Shown: positions 26,904-35,888 of the stretch, one piece after another
Layout of the letters: each line of letters starts with the position of its first letter
Numbering within the stretch: the stretch's first letter is position 1
DNA from: Palsa-465 sp963800475
GTDB taxonomy: Bacteria > Actinomycetota > Thermoleophilia > Solirubrobacterales > Solirubrobacteraceae
Direction: 5' to 3'
Assembly (NCBI GenBank): GCA_963800475.1
Contig: CAWDAZ010000002.1
Span: 248,001-312,000 of the forward strand
DNA length: 64,000 nucleotides
Notes under the pieces: generated by a model
The model's database searches: none
What the model saw: the letters and a program-made list of their open reading frames with translations, nothing else
Told to the model about the DNA's origin: nothing
Made by a program: the position numbers and the translations under genes

Positions 26904-26940
26904 CCCCCCGGGGGTACACTGGCGGATACTCCCCGGGGGG
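26904..26940. promoter_or_regulatory. Paired C/G-tract palindrome, CsoR/RcnR-like operator candidate
   Basis: CCCCCCGGGGGTAC (26904-26917) is mirrored by TACTCCCCGGGGGG (26927-26940) with a 9-base spacer and one mismatch; each half is itself a C-tract/G-tract palindrome. TA-flanked C-tract/G-tract palindromes are the known site type of CsoR/RcnR metal-sensing repressors. No such repressor gene is in the window, so the assignment is inference from shape only. Confidence 0.45.
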
Positions 26941-27301
26941 CGCTTGGTGGCGAGATGGGGTGCCGGGGCTGGGGCTACGCGCCCGCTCCCGGCGGTGTGG
27001 CTAGGTGCTGCTCCCGCGAGCGCGACTGCGGCTCCCGGCGATGCCGGCGCCCCGGGTGTTGGCGCTGCGCGATCGGCTGCTCGAGCGGGTCCCCGTGCGT
27101 GTTTGCCGCGAACCGTTCGCCCGTCCCCGAGCACGGCGACGGTCGCTTCCGTCGCGCCCAGCCAGCGGTTCGTCGCGCGAACGCCGACGCGCAACGGCAA
27201 CAACTCAGCTCGCCCACCATCGCGCAGTTACTACCCGAACAGCCGACGGGAAAACGGGAGTCTGGAGCGGGAAGCGGGTATCGTGAACGCGGCAGAGGAG
27301 A
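26941..27301. other. 361-bp stretch with no convincing gene
   Basis: Open frames exist on both strands, but all are Arg/Pro/Cys-rich and lack ribosome-binding sites or recognisable domains. The segment lies between the C/G-tract palindrome and the acyl-CoA synthetase gene. It is probably degraded sequence plus the promoter of that gene. Confidence 0.5.
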
Positions 27302-28984
27302 GTGCGAGGAAACGTGGAGCTCGATCCCAGGCAACTGATCAAGGGCTCTCTGAAGCTCGCGGAGCGAGCCGGAGACGAGGCCTACTTCGCCGCGCTCTGC
27401 ATCCGCAGCGGGGTGGTCGGAATCGAGTCCCCGCAGCGGCTCGCAAAGATGGCGCTCGCGTTCGAGCGCTTCGGGCTGCTCGCGGGCGCCGTCGCTGCCG
27501 GCGCGATTCGGAACGGCGATCGCGCTGCGGTGATCGACGAGCGCGGCGAGCTCACCTACGCGCAGCTCCACGAGCATTCGAACGCGCTCGCGAACGCATG
27601 GCGCGAGGGGGGCCTCGAGCCCGGCGAGGGCGTCGCGATCCTGGTGCGCAACCACCGCGGCTTTCTCGAGGCCGTGTTCGCCGCCGCCAAGTGCGGGGCC
27701 CGGATCGTGTTGTTCAACACGTCGTTTGCGGGTCCGCAGATCCGCGAGGTGGCCCAGCGCGAGGGGACCGACCTGCTCGTCTACGACGACGAGTACTCCG
27801 AGGTGCTGACGGGGATCGACGAGCCTCCCCGCGGGCGGTGGCGCGCGTGGGTCGACGAGCCCGCCGACGACACGCTTGACGCGCTGATCGAGCGCGGCGA
27901 TCCGAGCGATCCCCCGCGCGCGGGAACCACGCCCCGGATCACGATCCTGACGAGCGGGACGACCGGCACCCCGAAGGGTGCGCCGCGCAGCGAGCCGAAG
28001 TCGCTGGGCCTGCTCGGCAGCCTGCTCAGCAAGGTCCCGTTCAAGGCGGGCGAAGTGACCGAGCTGTGCGCGCCGATGTTCCACGCGCTCGGGTTCGCGC
28101 AGGCGATCATCGGGATCGGCCTAGGCTCGACGCTCGTCGTCCGCCGCCGCTTCGACCCGGGCGACACGCTCGACAGCATCGAGCGCCACCGCGCGACGGC
28201 GATGGTGATGGTGCCGGTGATGCTCCAGCGCACCCTCGAGCTGGGGATCGAGGAGATCCAGCGCCGCGACACCTCGTCGCTGCGGATCATCTTCCTGTCC
28301 GGCTCGAGGCTGAGCCCGGAGGTCGCCGAGCGTGCGATCGAGGCGTTCGGGCCGGTGATCTACAACCTGTACGGGTCGACCGAGGTGTCGTACGCGACGA
28401 TCGCAACCCCCGAGGACATGGAGGCGGACCCGGCATCGGTCGGGAAGGTCGTCCGCGGGTCGGTCGTGAAGATCCTCGACGAGGACGGGCACGAGGTCCC
28501 CACCGGCGAGAAGGGCAGGATCTTCGTCGGCAACATCGCGCAGTTCGAGGGCTACACGGGCGGCGGCAACAAGGAGAACATCGGCGGGCTGATCTCCTCG
28601 GGCGACGTCGGTCACTTCAACAGCAGCGGCCGGCTGTTCATCGACGGCCGCGACGACGAGATGATCGTCTCCGGAGGCGAGAACGTGTTTCCCGCCGAGG
28701 TCGAGGAGCTGCTCACGCGCCACGAGGCAATCGGCGATGCCGCCGTGGTCGGCGTCGAGGATGAGAAGTTCGGGCAGCGGCTGAAGGCGTTCGTAGTCGT
28801 GCGCGAGGGGCGGACCGTGACCGAGGACGAGCTCAGGGCCTACGTCAAGGACAACCTCGCCAACTACAAGGTGCCGCGCGAGGTGGTGTTCGTCGACGAG
28901 CTGCCGCGCAACGCGACCGGGAAGGTCCTGAAGCGCCAGCTCGCCGAGCACGCCGAGCAGCCCGAACGGGCGCCCGCGTCGTAG
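27302..28984 (+). CDS. Acyl-CoA synthetase / AMP-dependent ligase (FadD-like)
   Basis: A 560-aa adenylate-forming enzyme that activates a carboxylic acid, probably a fatty acid, to its CoA thioester. The P-loop 'LTSGTTGTPKGAPR', the A5 motif 'NLYGSTEVSYATIATP', 'SSGDVGHFNSSGRLFIDGRD' and the final catalytic Lys in 'LPRNATGKVLKRQL' are present. An N-terminal extension of about 60 residues before the first core motif is longer than usual. The start is GTG at 27302 (GAGGAGA upstream) or GTG at 27314 (GAGGAA upstream). It converges with the dienelactone hydrolase. Confidence 0.93.
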   Translation: MRGNVELDPRQLIKGSLKLAERAGDEAYFAALCIRSGVVGIESPQRLAKMALAFERFGLLAGAVAAGAIRNGDRAAVIDERGELTYAQLHEHSNALANAWREGGLEPGEGVAILVRNHRGFLEAVFAAAKCGARIVLFNTSFAGPQIREVAQREGTDLLVYDDEYSEVLTGIDEPPRGRWRAWVDEPADDTLDALIERGDPSDPPRAGTTPRITILTSGTTGTPKGAPRSEPKSLGLLGSLLSKVPFKAGEVTELCAPMFHALGFAQAIIGIGLGSTLVVRRRFDPGDTLDSIERHRATAMVMVPVMLQRTLELGIEEIQRRDTSSLRIIFLSGSRLSPEVAERAIEAFGPVIYNLYGSTEVSYATIATPEDMEADPASVGKVVRGSVVKILDEDGHEVPTGEKGRIFVGNIAQFEGYTGGGNKENIGGLISSGDVGHFNSSGRLFIDGRDDEMIVSGGENVFPAEVEELLTRHEAIGDAAVVGVEDEKFGQRLKAFVVVREGRTVTEDELRAYVKDNLANYKVPREVVFVDELPRNATGKVLKRQLAEHAEQPERAPAS

Positions 28985-28987
28985 CTC

Positions 28988-29764
28988 TCAACCGGCGGCC
29001 GCGTGCCGGTCGAGGAAGCCGAGCATCCGCCGCCAGGCGTCCTCGCTCGCCTCGGCGTGCTCCTCGAAGCGCCGGTCGAAGAACGAGTGCGGCGCACCGG
29101 GGTAGACGTGGATCTCGTGCTCGACGCCCGCCGTCGCGAGCGCCTGATCGAACTGCTCCACGTCCGAGACCGGAATCGCCTGGTCCTCGCCGCCGAACAG
29201 GCCGAGCACCGGGCATCGCATGTCCGCCGCGCGAGCGATCGGGCCAGGCACCCCGAACCGCTCGCTGAGCAGGCCGTACAGCCCGATCGCCGCGGACAGG
29301 CCGGGCACGTCCGCGGCGGCCATGAACGATTGAAATCCGCCCAGGCAGAACCCGACGGTCGCCGGCTCGGACACCCCGGTTCGCCCCGTGAGCGCCGCGG
29401 CCGCCGCCTTCACGTCGTCCTGCACGGTCTCGACCGTCAGCTGCCGGACGTGCGGCATGTACTCGAAGCCTTCGTCGCGCGGCCCGAGTCCGGCCGTGCG
29501 GCCGAAGTAGTCGATCACGATCGCGTGGTAGCCGGCCTGGGCGAACCGCTCGGCCAGCTCGATGTAGAACGGGTACAGGCCCCGGACGTCGGGCAGGATC
29601 ACGACCCCGCCGCGTCCCTGTGGGGACTGCGCGAGCGAGGCCGAGAACCGGGTGCCGTCCGTGGACTCGAGCTCGAGCAGCCCAGCGCCGGCGCCGCCGG
29701 CGATCGGAGCGAGCAGCAGATCCCCGGGCGGGGCGGGTGGTCTTGCGTCAAAGTCAAAGCACAT
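28988..29764 (-). CDS. Dienelactone hydrolase family protein
   Basis: A 258-aa alpha/beta hydrolase. The family triad Cys-Asp-His is visible as Cys140 ('VGFCLGGFQSF'), Asp194 ('FGGEDQAIPV') and His226 ('YPGAPHSFFDRR'). The enzyme class opens lactone rings such as dienelactone in aromatic degradation, but many members act on other esters. It converges with the acyl-CoA synthetase, 3 bp between stops, and is divergent from the aminotransferase with only 27 bp between starts, so one shared promoter region serves both. Confidence 0.92.
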   Translation of the reverse strand: MCFDFDARPPAPPGDLLLAPIAGGAGAGLLELESTDGTRFSASLAQSPQGRGGVVILPDVRGLYPFYIELAERFAQAGYHAIVIDYFGRTAGLGPRDEGFEYMPHVRQLTVETVQDDVKAAAAALTGRTGVSEPATVGFCLGGFQSFMAAADVPGLSAAIGLYGLLSERFGVPGPIARAADMRCPVLGLFGGEDQAIPVSDVEQFDQALATAGVEHEIHVYPGAPHSFFDRRFEEHAEASEDAWRRMLGFLDRHAAAG

Positions 29765-29791
29765 GGGCGACACGATAGAAACTGATCCGAG

Positions 29792-30895
29792 ATGACGCCG
29801 GCACCCTCTCCCGAGAGCTTCCGCTCCCAGTTTCCGGTGTTCGAGCGCGTCTCGTATCTGAACGCCGGGACCGAGGGCCCGGTCCCGCGGGCAGCCGCGG
29901 ATGCGGCGCGGCGGCGGGTCGAGCTCGAGGCCTCCGAAGGTCGCTCGGGCCGCGCGTACATGGACCGTGTGATCGAGCTCGCGTCCGCGTTGCGAGCGGG
30001 ATACGCGAACGCGCTCGGATGCTCCCCGGCAGAGGTGGCGCTGACCGGCTCGACCACCGACGGGGTCAACACGGTGCTGAGCGCCCTCGACCTGCGCCCC
30101 GGCGACGAGATCCTGACGAGCGACGAGGAGCATCCCGGGCTGCTGGCGCCGCTCGGGCGCGCGCGGCGCCGCTGCGGCGTGGAGGTCAGGGTCGTCCCGT
30201 TCGCCGAGCTTGCGGGCGAAGTGCGGCCGTCGACGCGGCTCGTCGCCTGCTCGCACGTCTCGTGGGTAAACGGCAAGGTTGCCGACATCGCAGCGCTGCG
30301 GGCCGCGGGACCGCCGGTGCTGCTCGACGCCGCTCAGGCGCTCGGTGCGATCCCCGTCGACATGCACGCGCTGGGCTGCGACTTCTACGCCGCGTCCGGG
30401 CAGAAGTGGCTGTGCGGCCCCGAGGGAAGCGGGTGCCTGTTCGTCCGCGAGGACCGTCTCGACGAGTTGCTGGTTCCGTGGCCGGGCTACTCCTCGGTCG
30501 CCGATCCCGAGCACGCGCTCGACTTCGAGCCGGCCGAGGACGTCAAGCGGTTCGACCACGGGTTCCCGACCGGCTACCGAAGTGAGTGGGCGCTGGCTGC
30601 GCTCGCGGTGTTCGAGCAAGCGGGGTGGGAGTGGGTCCACGGGCGCGCGGCGACGCTCGCGGCCGGCTTCGCCGATCGGCTCCGCGAGTGTGGACTCGAC
30701 GTTCAGCCGCGGGGTCGTTCGACGCTGGTCTCGTGGCGCGCGGAGGACCCGGCCGGCGAGGTCGAGCGATTCGCCGCGCAGGGGTTCGTCGTGCGGAGCA
30801 TCCCGGCACTGGGGCTGGTGCGCGCCTCCGCGGGGGCGTGGTCCTCTGAGGACGAGCTCGACGCGCTCGCGACGCTCGCCGCGACTAGTCCCTGA
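29792..30895 (+). CDS. Class V aminotransferase (cysteine desulfurase-like PLP enzyme)
   Basis: A 367-aa PLP-dependent enzyme. The pyridine-nitrogen Asp179 ('PPVLLDAAQALGA') and the Schiff-base Lys205 ('YAASGQKWLCGPEGSG') fit the class V fold. The Cys-containing active loop of true desulfurases is not evident, so aminotransferase, lyase or epimerase activity (isopenicillin-N-epimerase-like) is equally possible. The substrate is unknown. It is divergent from the dienelactone hydrolase and followed by the deazaflavin-type reductase 41 bp later. Confidence 0.88.
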   Translation: MTPAPSPESFRSQFPVFERVSYLNAGTEGPVPRAAADAARRRVELEASEGRSGRAYMDRVIELASALRAGYANALGCSPAEVALTGSTTDGVNTVLSALDLRPGDEILTSDEEHPGLLAPLGRARRRCGVEVRVVPFAELAGEVRPSTRLVACSHVSWVNGKVADIAALRAAGPPVLLDAAQALGAIPVDMHALGCDFYAASGQKWLCGPEGSGCLFVREDRLDELLVPWPGYSSVADPEHALDFEPAEDVKRFDHGFPTGYRSEWALAALAVFEQAGWEWVHGRAATLAAGFADRLRECGLDVQPRGRSTLVSWRAEDPAGEVERFAAQGFVVRSIPALGLVRASAGAWSSEDELDALATLAATSP

Positions 30896-30936
30896 CCCGC
30901 TCGGGCTGGTCCTCCTTCAACCGGCATACTGGGCGC

Positions 30937-31377
30937 GTGGCCGACCGCTACCAGCGCCCCGGGTGGTTTACGAAGCACGTCTTCAACAACCTCGTCGCGC
31001 TGTTCACGCGGATCGGCATCAGCGTGTGGGGCTCGCGGGTCCTGGAGGTTCCCGGTCGCAAGACCGGCGAGCCCCGCCGCACCCCGGTGAACCTGTTGAC
31101 GTTCGAAGGCGACCGGTACCTGGTCGCGCCGCGGGGGCACACGCAGTGGGTCCGTAACCTCCGCGCCAGCGGCGGCGGCCGGCTGCTCCTCGGACGGCGC
31201 AGCGAGGAGTTCACCGCCGCAGAGGTCCCCGAGGACGAGCGGCCACCAGTGCTACGCGCGTATCTGAAGCGGTGGAAGGCTGAGGTGGGGGTGTTTTTCG
31301 GCGGCGTCGGCCCGGACTCGAGCGACGAGGAGCTGCGGCGGATCGCTCCGGACCACCCCGTGTTCCGGCTCACCTAG
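30937..31377 (+). CDS. Nitroreductase-family deazaflavin-dependent oxidoreductase (DDN-like)
   Basis: A 146-aa split-beta-barrel protein of the Ddn/F420-dependent quinone reductase family: 'VPGRKTGEPRRTPVNLLTF' then 'RYLVAPRGHTQWVRNLRASG'. These reduce quinones or nitro compounds with F420H2, or may use other flavins. The start is a GTG. Its TAG shares a CTAG tetramer with the stop of the convergent glyoxalase-like gene. Its presence supports an actinobacterial origin. Confidence 0.9.
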   Translation: MADRYQRPGWFTKHVFNNLVALFTRIGISVWGSRVLEVPGRKTGEPRRTPVNLLTFEGDRYLVAPRGHTQWVRNLRASGGGRLLLGRRSEEFTAAEVPEDERPPVLRAYLKRWKAEVGVFFGGVGPDSSDEELRRIAPDHPVFRLT

Positions 31378-31754
31378 GCGCGCGGCTCGAAGTCGCGGCG
31401 ACCCGACAGCTGCGCCGCGCGCTCGGGTCGCGTCACCTCGTAAACGGCGACCCGTTGCGGCCCGGGGCTGACGAGCTCGGCGCCCGGGCCGAAGGGGATC
31501 CCAAACCGCGCCGCGACCTCGACGTACCGGCCGTGCAGCTCGGCGAGCGTCCGCTCCAGATCGTCGACGCGGTAGACCAGCACCGGCGCCTCGCCCTCGA
31601 GGTGCTCGGCGAGCAGCAGCGCCGGCGGCTGCTCCGCAAGCTTGACCATCGCCACCCGGGTTCCGAACCGCTCGATCGCGAACACGAGCTCGCCGCCCAG
31701 CCCTCGGGTGAAGTGCGCGAGGTCGCCGGCCACGTCGCGGCTCGGGAGGTACAC
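31374..31754 (-). CDS. Glyoxalase/bleomycin-resistance (VOC) family protein
   Basis: A 126-aa protein with the paired beta-alpha-beta-beta-beta topology of the vicinal oxygen chelate fold: 'YLPSRDVAGDLAHFTRGLGG' at the start and 'VLVYRVDDLERTLAELHG' in the second half. Metal-ligand positions are not certain. The frame is open beyond the GTG at 31754 ('GTLDF' precedes), but no start codon exists there, so the GTG start is forced. The function is unknown: small-molecule binding or detoxification. Confidence 0.8.
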   Translation of the reverse strand: MYLPSRDVAGDLAHFTRGLGGELVFAIERFGTRVAMVKLAEQPPALLLAEHLEGEAPVLVYRVDDLERTLAELHGRYVEVAARFGIPFGPGAELVSPGPQRVAVYEVTRPERAAQLSGRRDFEPRA

Positions 31755-31849
31755 GAAGTCGAGGGTGCCTAGGGGCGCCGCGGCCCAATCATCGCTCCGC
31801 GGCCGGTTGCTTAGATACGGGGCCCTGCGAAGCGACCGGAGGTGGCGCG

Positions 31850-32716
31850 ATGGAGATTGGAATCGGACTCCCCAACGCAGTGGCGGGAACCAGCGGCGAG
31901 GACCTCCTCAACTGGGCCCGCGCGGCCGAGGAGGCAGGCTTCTCGACGCTCGGGACGATCGACCGGATCGCGTATCCGAACTACGAGCCGATGCTCGCGC
32001 TGGCAGGGGCGGCCGCGGTCACCGACCGGATCCGCCTGGCGACGACGGTGATGCTCGGCCCGCTGCGCCAGAACGCCGCGCTGGTCGCCAAGCAGGCGCT
32101 GTCGCTCGACGCGCTCGCCGGTGGCGGCCGGTTCGTGCTCGGGATCGGGCTCGGCGGGCGCGAGGACGACTACGCCGTCAGCGGCGTCTCGCTGTCCGAG
32201 CGCGGCGCGTGGCAGGAGCGGGCGCTCGAGCAGATCCGCCGGATCTGGGACGGCGACGGCGAGCTCGAGGCGAAGATCGGGCCGCGGCCGCGGAACGGCG
32301 GACCGAGCCTGATCGTCGGTGGCGCGGTCGAGGCGTCGCTCGAGCGCGCCGCCCGGTTCGGCGACGGCTGGATCATGGGCGGCGGCCGGCCGGAGCAATT
32401 CTCGGACTCGCTCCAGCAGCTCGCGACAGCGTGGGCCGCGCACCATCGCGACGGGCAACCGCGCAAGATGGCGCTCGCATACTTCGCGCTCGGCCCCGAC
32501 GGCGAACGCGACGCCGAGGCCTACCTGCGCGACTACTACGGCTGGCTCGGCGAGGACCTGAGCGGCGCGATCGCCGCCAGCGCCGCCAAGGACGCGGACA
32601 CCGTCAAGGGCTACATCGCCGCCTTCGACGGCGCTGGCTGCGACGAGCTCGTGATCTTCCCGTGCTCGAACGACGTCGAGCAGGTCGGGATGCTCGCCGC
32701 CGCGGCCGGGCTCTAG
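31850..32716 (+). CDS. LLM-class (luciferase-like) flavin/F420-dependent oxidoreductase
   Basis: A 288-aa TIM-barrel oxidoreductase with the family signatures 'AEEAGFSTLGTIDRI', 'TDRIRLATTVMLGPLR' and 'LSLDALAGGGRFVLGIGLGG'. Actinobacterial members often use F420 rather than FMN. A GGAGGT lies 7 bp before the ATG. It converges with the MarR regulator, the two stops overlapping in a CTAG. It may belong to a small redox group with the Ddn-like protein. Confidence 0.92.
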   Translation: MEIGIGLPNAVAGTSGEDLLNWARAAEEAGFSTLGTIDRIAYPNYEPMLALAGAAAVTDRIRLATTVMLGPLRQNAALVAKQALSLDALAGGGRFVLGIGLGGREDDYAVSGVSLSERGAWQERALEQIRRIWDGDGELEAKIGPRPRNGGPSLIVGGAVEASLERAARFGDGWIMGGGRPEQFSDSLQQLATAWAAHHRDGQPRKMALAYFALGPDGERDAEAYLRDYYGWLGEDLSGAIAASAAKDADTVKGYIAAFDGAGCDELVIFPCSNDVEQVGMLAAAAGL

Positions 32717-33156
32717 TCGTCCGCGACCACGCGCAGCAGCAGGTCGCGGAGGCGGCGCTGCTCGCCCGACGAGAGCCGCTCGAGCTCTCCGGGTGCGCGG
32801 CCCACCTCCGCGAGCAGCTGCGTGCGCAGCTGCTCGCCGAGCGAAGTGAGCACGACGTGCTTGACGCGGCGATCCTGCTCGTAGGGCTGGCGCGCGACCA
32901 GCCCGCGCGCCTCCAGCCGGTCGATGATCCCGGTCACGTTGGAGTTGTCGCACGCGAGCAGCGTCGCGAGCTCATGCATCGGGCGGGGCTCCCCGGGCTC
33001 CATCTGCAGCAGCGCTCCGGCTTGGGCGGGGTGGAGGTCGAGCTCCGAGGCAGCGATTAGAAATCGCCGCCGGTGCCGTCCAAACAGTGTGCGCAGCAGC
33101 GCCCACACCTCCTCGCCCAGGGCAGTCCCCTCGATCGTCTGCTCGGCGCTCGGCAT
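32713..33156 (-). CDS. MarR-family transcriptional regulator
   Basis: A 147-aa winged-helix regulator: 'LHPAQAGALLQMEPGEPRPM' and 'LACDNSNVTGIIDRLEARGL' (recognition helix), then the wing 'YEQDRRVKHVVLT'. MarR proteins repress efflux genes and respond to small aromatic ligands. It is divergent from an ABC exporter 57 bp away, and a small palindrome lies between them, so it most likely controls that exporter and itself. Confidence 0.92.
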   Translation of the reverse strand: MPSAEQTIEGTALGEEVWALLRTLFGRHRRRFLIAASELDLHPAQAGALLQMEPGEPRPMHELATLLACDNSNVTGIIDRLEARGLVARQPYEQDRRVKHVVLTSLGEQLRTQLLAEVGRAPGELERLSSGEQRRLRDLLLRVVADD

Positions 33157-33187
33157 CTGTGTCAGAGTCTACTTGACACTCTCGATG

Positions 33188-33202
33188 TTTGACAACCTCA
33201 AA
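33188..33202. promoter_or_regulatory. Putative MarR operator TTTGA-N5-TCAAA
   Basis: A perfect 5-bp inverted repeat, TTTGACAACCTCAAA, sits between the divergent MarR regulator and ABC ATPase starts. A TTGACA hexamer lies about 15 bp upstream (33167-33180 region), so the site would overlap a -35/-10 window. AT content is higher than in the surrounding genes. Confidence 0.5.
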
Positions 33203-33213
33203 GGCTTGCTAGA

Positions 33214-34236
33214 GTGGCGCCGGTGAGCGAGTCGTCCGCGATCGAGGTCGAGCAGCTCGTGCGCGAGTTCCGGAAAGGGCCCCGCGCGGTCGATCACATC
33301 GATCTCGTTGTCTCCCCGGGGGAGATCTACGGCTTCCTGGGCCCCAACGGCGCGGGCAAGTCGACCACCGTACTGATGCTCACGACGCTGCTGCCGCCGA
33401 CCAGCGGCACCGCGCGCGTCGGCGGCTACGACGTCGTCAAGCAGGGCTCTCACGTGCGCGCGTCGATCGGCGCGGCGCTCCAGGAGGCGGCGCTCGACCC
33501 GATCCTCACCGGCCGGGAGCATTTGATCCTGCAGGCGACGCTCCAGGGGATCGCGAAGCCCGAGCGCAAGCAGCGGGCCGGCAAACTGCTGGAGCGGGTC
33601 GGGCTGATCGACGCCGCCGACCGGCGCGTGGGTGGCTACTCGGGCGGGATGAAGCGCAGGCTCGACCTCGCGCTCGCACTCGTCCACGAGCCCCGAATCC
33701 TGTTCCTCGACGAGCCGACCACCGGGCTCGATCCGCAGAGCCGGACGGCGCTGTGGGACGAGGTCGCGAGGCTCGCGCACGACGAGGGGATCACGGTGTT
33801 CCTGACCACGCAGTACCTCGAGGAGGCGGACGTGCTCGCCGACCGGGTGGGAATCATCGACCACGGGCGGATCGTCGCCGAGGGGACGCCGGCCCAGCTG
33901 AAGGCGGACATCGGCAGCCCCAGTGTCGAGCTGACGCCGGTGGACCCGGGCGCCGGCGATCGGCTGGCGGAGCTGCTGGAGCGGTTCGGAGCACTTCGCC
34001 ACAACGGGCGCGGCAGCGTCACGGTCCAGCTTCCGGGCGGCGAGGCCGAGCTCGCAGACATCATCCGGGTGCTCGACAAGGCCGATTTGCACGTGGAGCT
34101 GCTGCAGCTTCATCAGCCATCGCTCGACGACGTGTTCCTCGCCAAGACCGGGCGCAAGCTCGAGGGCGCGGGCGAGGAGGCCCAAGCGCCGGAGCCGGCC
34201 TCGAGCGGCCGCCGCCGGAGGCGCCGTGGCGCCTGA
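33214..34236 (+). CDS. Daunorubicin-resistance-type (DrrA-like) ABC ATPase
   Basis: A 340-aa ATPase: Walker A 'GPNGAGKSTTVLM', signature 'YSGGMKRRLDLALAL', Walker B 'ILFLDEPTTGLDPQSR', and a C-terminal DrrA-like extension ending in a basic cluster. It energises export of a drug-like or lipid substrate. A GTG at 33214 or 33223 starts it. It overlaps the first permease by 11 bp and is divergent from the MarR regulator, the usual layout of an inducible efflux system. Confidence 0.94.
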   Translation: MAPVSESSAIEVEQLVREFRKGPRAVDHIDLVVSPGEIYGFLGPNGAGKSTTVLMLTTLLPPTSGTARVGGYDVVKQGSHVRASIGAALQEAALDPILTGREHLILQATLQGIAKPERKQRAGKLLERVGLIDAADRRVGGYSGGMKRRLDLALALVHEPRILFLDEPTTGLDPQSRTALWDEVARLAHDEGITVFLTTQYLEEADVLADRVGIIDHGRIVAEGTPAQLKADIGSPSVELTPVDPGAGDRLAELLERFGALRHNGRGSVTVQLPGGEAELADIIRVLDKADLHVELLQLHQPSLDDVFLAKTGRKLEGAGEEAQAPEPASSGRRRRRRGA

Positions 34237-35011
34237 GGTCTCCCTGCTGCAGCAGGTGGGGGCGGTCGCCCGCCGGTCGATCACGCGGACGTTCCGCCAG
34301 CGGGCGCTGCTCGTCTTCCCGATCCTGTTTCCGCTGATCCTGTTCGCGATCAACGGCAGCGCGCTGAGCGCTGCGACCAAGATCCCAGGTTTCCCCACTA
34401 ACAGCTACCGCGCGTTTGCGCTCGCGTTGCCGTTCATTCAGGGCGCGCTGTTCGTTTCGATCTCGGCGGGCACGGACCTGGCGCGCGACGTCGAGACCGG
34501 CTTCTTCAACCGGCTCGCGCTGACGCCGCTTCGAGGATCGGCATTGCTGATCGGCCAGCTCGGCGGTGCGTTCGTCGTCGCGGCCGTGCAATCGGTTGTC
34601 TACCTGCTGGTCGGGATCGCGACCGGGGTCGGGATCAAGGCCGGGGTCGGCGGCGCCTTCATCCTGCTCGGGCTGTCGACCCTGATCTCGTTCGCGTTCG
34701 CGTGCCTCGGCTGCCTGATCGCGCTGCGGTTCGGCTCCGGCGAGGCGGTGCAGGCGATCTTCCCGCTGCTGTTCGTGCTGGTGTTCCTCAGCTCCTCGAG
34801 CCTGCCACGGAACCTGATCAAGACCGACTGGTTCCGCGAGGTTGCCACCTACAACCCCGTGTCGTACCTGATCGAAGGGGTGCGAAGCCTGATCATCAAG
34901 GGCTGGGATGCCGAGGCCCTGGCGCTCGGGTTCGGGTTCGCGGTGGCGCTCGCGGTGATCGCGCTCGCGTTCGCGGACCGCTCGATGCGGACGCGGCTGG
35001 TGCGGGCATGA
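34226..35011 (+). CDS. ABC-2 type permease (DrrB-like), first copy
   Basis: A 261-aa membrane protein with six helices and the ABC-2 signature 'LARDVETGFFNRLALTPLRG' between helices 2 and 3. 'YNPVSYLIEGVRSLI' near the C-terminus is typical of DrrB. Its stop overlaps the start of the next permease by 4 bp. The two permeases are related and probably form a heterodimer with one ATPase type. Confidence 0.91.
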   Translation: MAPEVSLLQQVGAVARRSITRTFRQRALLVFPILFPLILFAINGSALSAATKIPGFPTNSYRAFALALPFIQGALFVSISAGTDLARDVETGFFNRLALTPLRGSALLIGQLGGAFVVAAVQSVVYLLVGIATGVGIKAGVGGAFILLGLSTLISFAFACLGCLIALRFGSGEAVQAIFPLLFVLVFLSSSSLPRNLIKTDWFREVATYNPVSYLIEGVRSLIIKGWDAEALALGFGFAVALAVIALAFADRSMRTRLVRA

Positions 35012-35778
35012 GGAGCTTCCTGTCCGTCACCAGGGCGGTCGCGTGGCGCTCGATCCACAACACGATCGTGAGCCCGTCGATCCTGCTGCCGTCGATCATC
35101 TTCCCGCTGTTCTTCCTGGTCGCGTTCGCGGGCGGCCTGTCGCGGATCGCCGACGTCCCGAATTTCAATTACAGGCCGGGCTATACGGCGTTCCAGTTCG
35201 TGTTCGTGTTTCTGCAGTCGGCGGCATTCGGCGGTGTGTTCACCGGGTTCGCGGTGGCACGCGACTTCGACTCGGGGTTCGCCCGCCGGCTGTTGCTCAG
35301 CGCGCCGCGGCGCGGCGGGATCATCGCCGGCTACGCGCTCGGCGCGCTGGGCCGGTGGTCGATCACCGGCACGATCGTGACGATCGCGGCGCTGATCGCG
35401 GGGATGAACGTGTTCGGGAGCGGCATCGACCTGGTCGGCCTGATCGGGCTCGGGATCGGGATGAATCTCGCCGCGGCGCTGTGGGCGTGCGGGCTCGCGA
35501 TGTTCCTGCGCACCGAGCAGGCCGGCGCGCTTATCCAGATGCCCGTGTTCGTACTCCTGTTCCTGGCGCCCGTGTACGTGCCGATCAGACTGCTGCAGGG
35601 GTGGATCCACTCGGTCGCGAGCTACAACCCCGTGACGGTCACGCTCGAGGCGGGGCGCGGCCTGCTCGCGGGCTCGCCGCTCAAAGTCGCGCTCGCGTTC
35701 GCGCTGCTTGCGGGTGCCGCGCTGGTGCTGGCGGTGTTCGCGCGGCGCGGGCTCGCGAGCGCCGAGCGGGCGGGCTGA
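35008..35778 (+). CDS. ABC-2 type permease (DrrB-like), second copy
   Basis: A 256-aa protein, again six helices, with 'VARDFDSGFARRLLLSAPRR' and 'SYNPVTVTLEAGRGLLAG' corresponding to the motifs of the preceding permease. The ATG overlaps the upstream TGA. It completes a MarR-controlled exporter of one ATPase and two permeases. The open frame extends upstream, but only this start fits the family. Confidence 0.91.
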   Translation: MRSFLSVTRAVAWRSIHNTIVSPSILLPSIIFPLFFLVAFAGGLSRIADVPNFNYRPGYTAFQFVFVFLQSAAFGGVFTGFAVARDFDSGFARRLLLSAPRRGGIIAGYALGALGRWSITGTIVTIAALIAGMNVFGSGIDLVGLIGLGIGMNLAAALWACGLAMFLRTEQAGALIQMPVFVLLFLAPVYVPIRLLQGWIHSVASYNPVTVTLEAGRGLLAGSPLKVALAFALLAGAALVLAVFARRGLASAERAG

Positions 35779-35888
35779 GCTTCCGTCCGCGCTGCCTGAC
35801 AGCCCGCCGCGGGCACGTCGCGCGGGTAGGCTGACGCGGCCGTCAGGCCGGCGGCACCACATCGCACCCGGAATAAGGAGGCACCTTG

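Noticed and set aside
28988..30640. Long N-terminal extension of the dienelactone hydrolase
   Set aside because: The upstream part is antisense to the class V aminotransferase and low-complexity; the ATG at 29764 fits the family.
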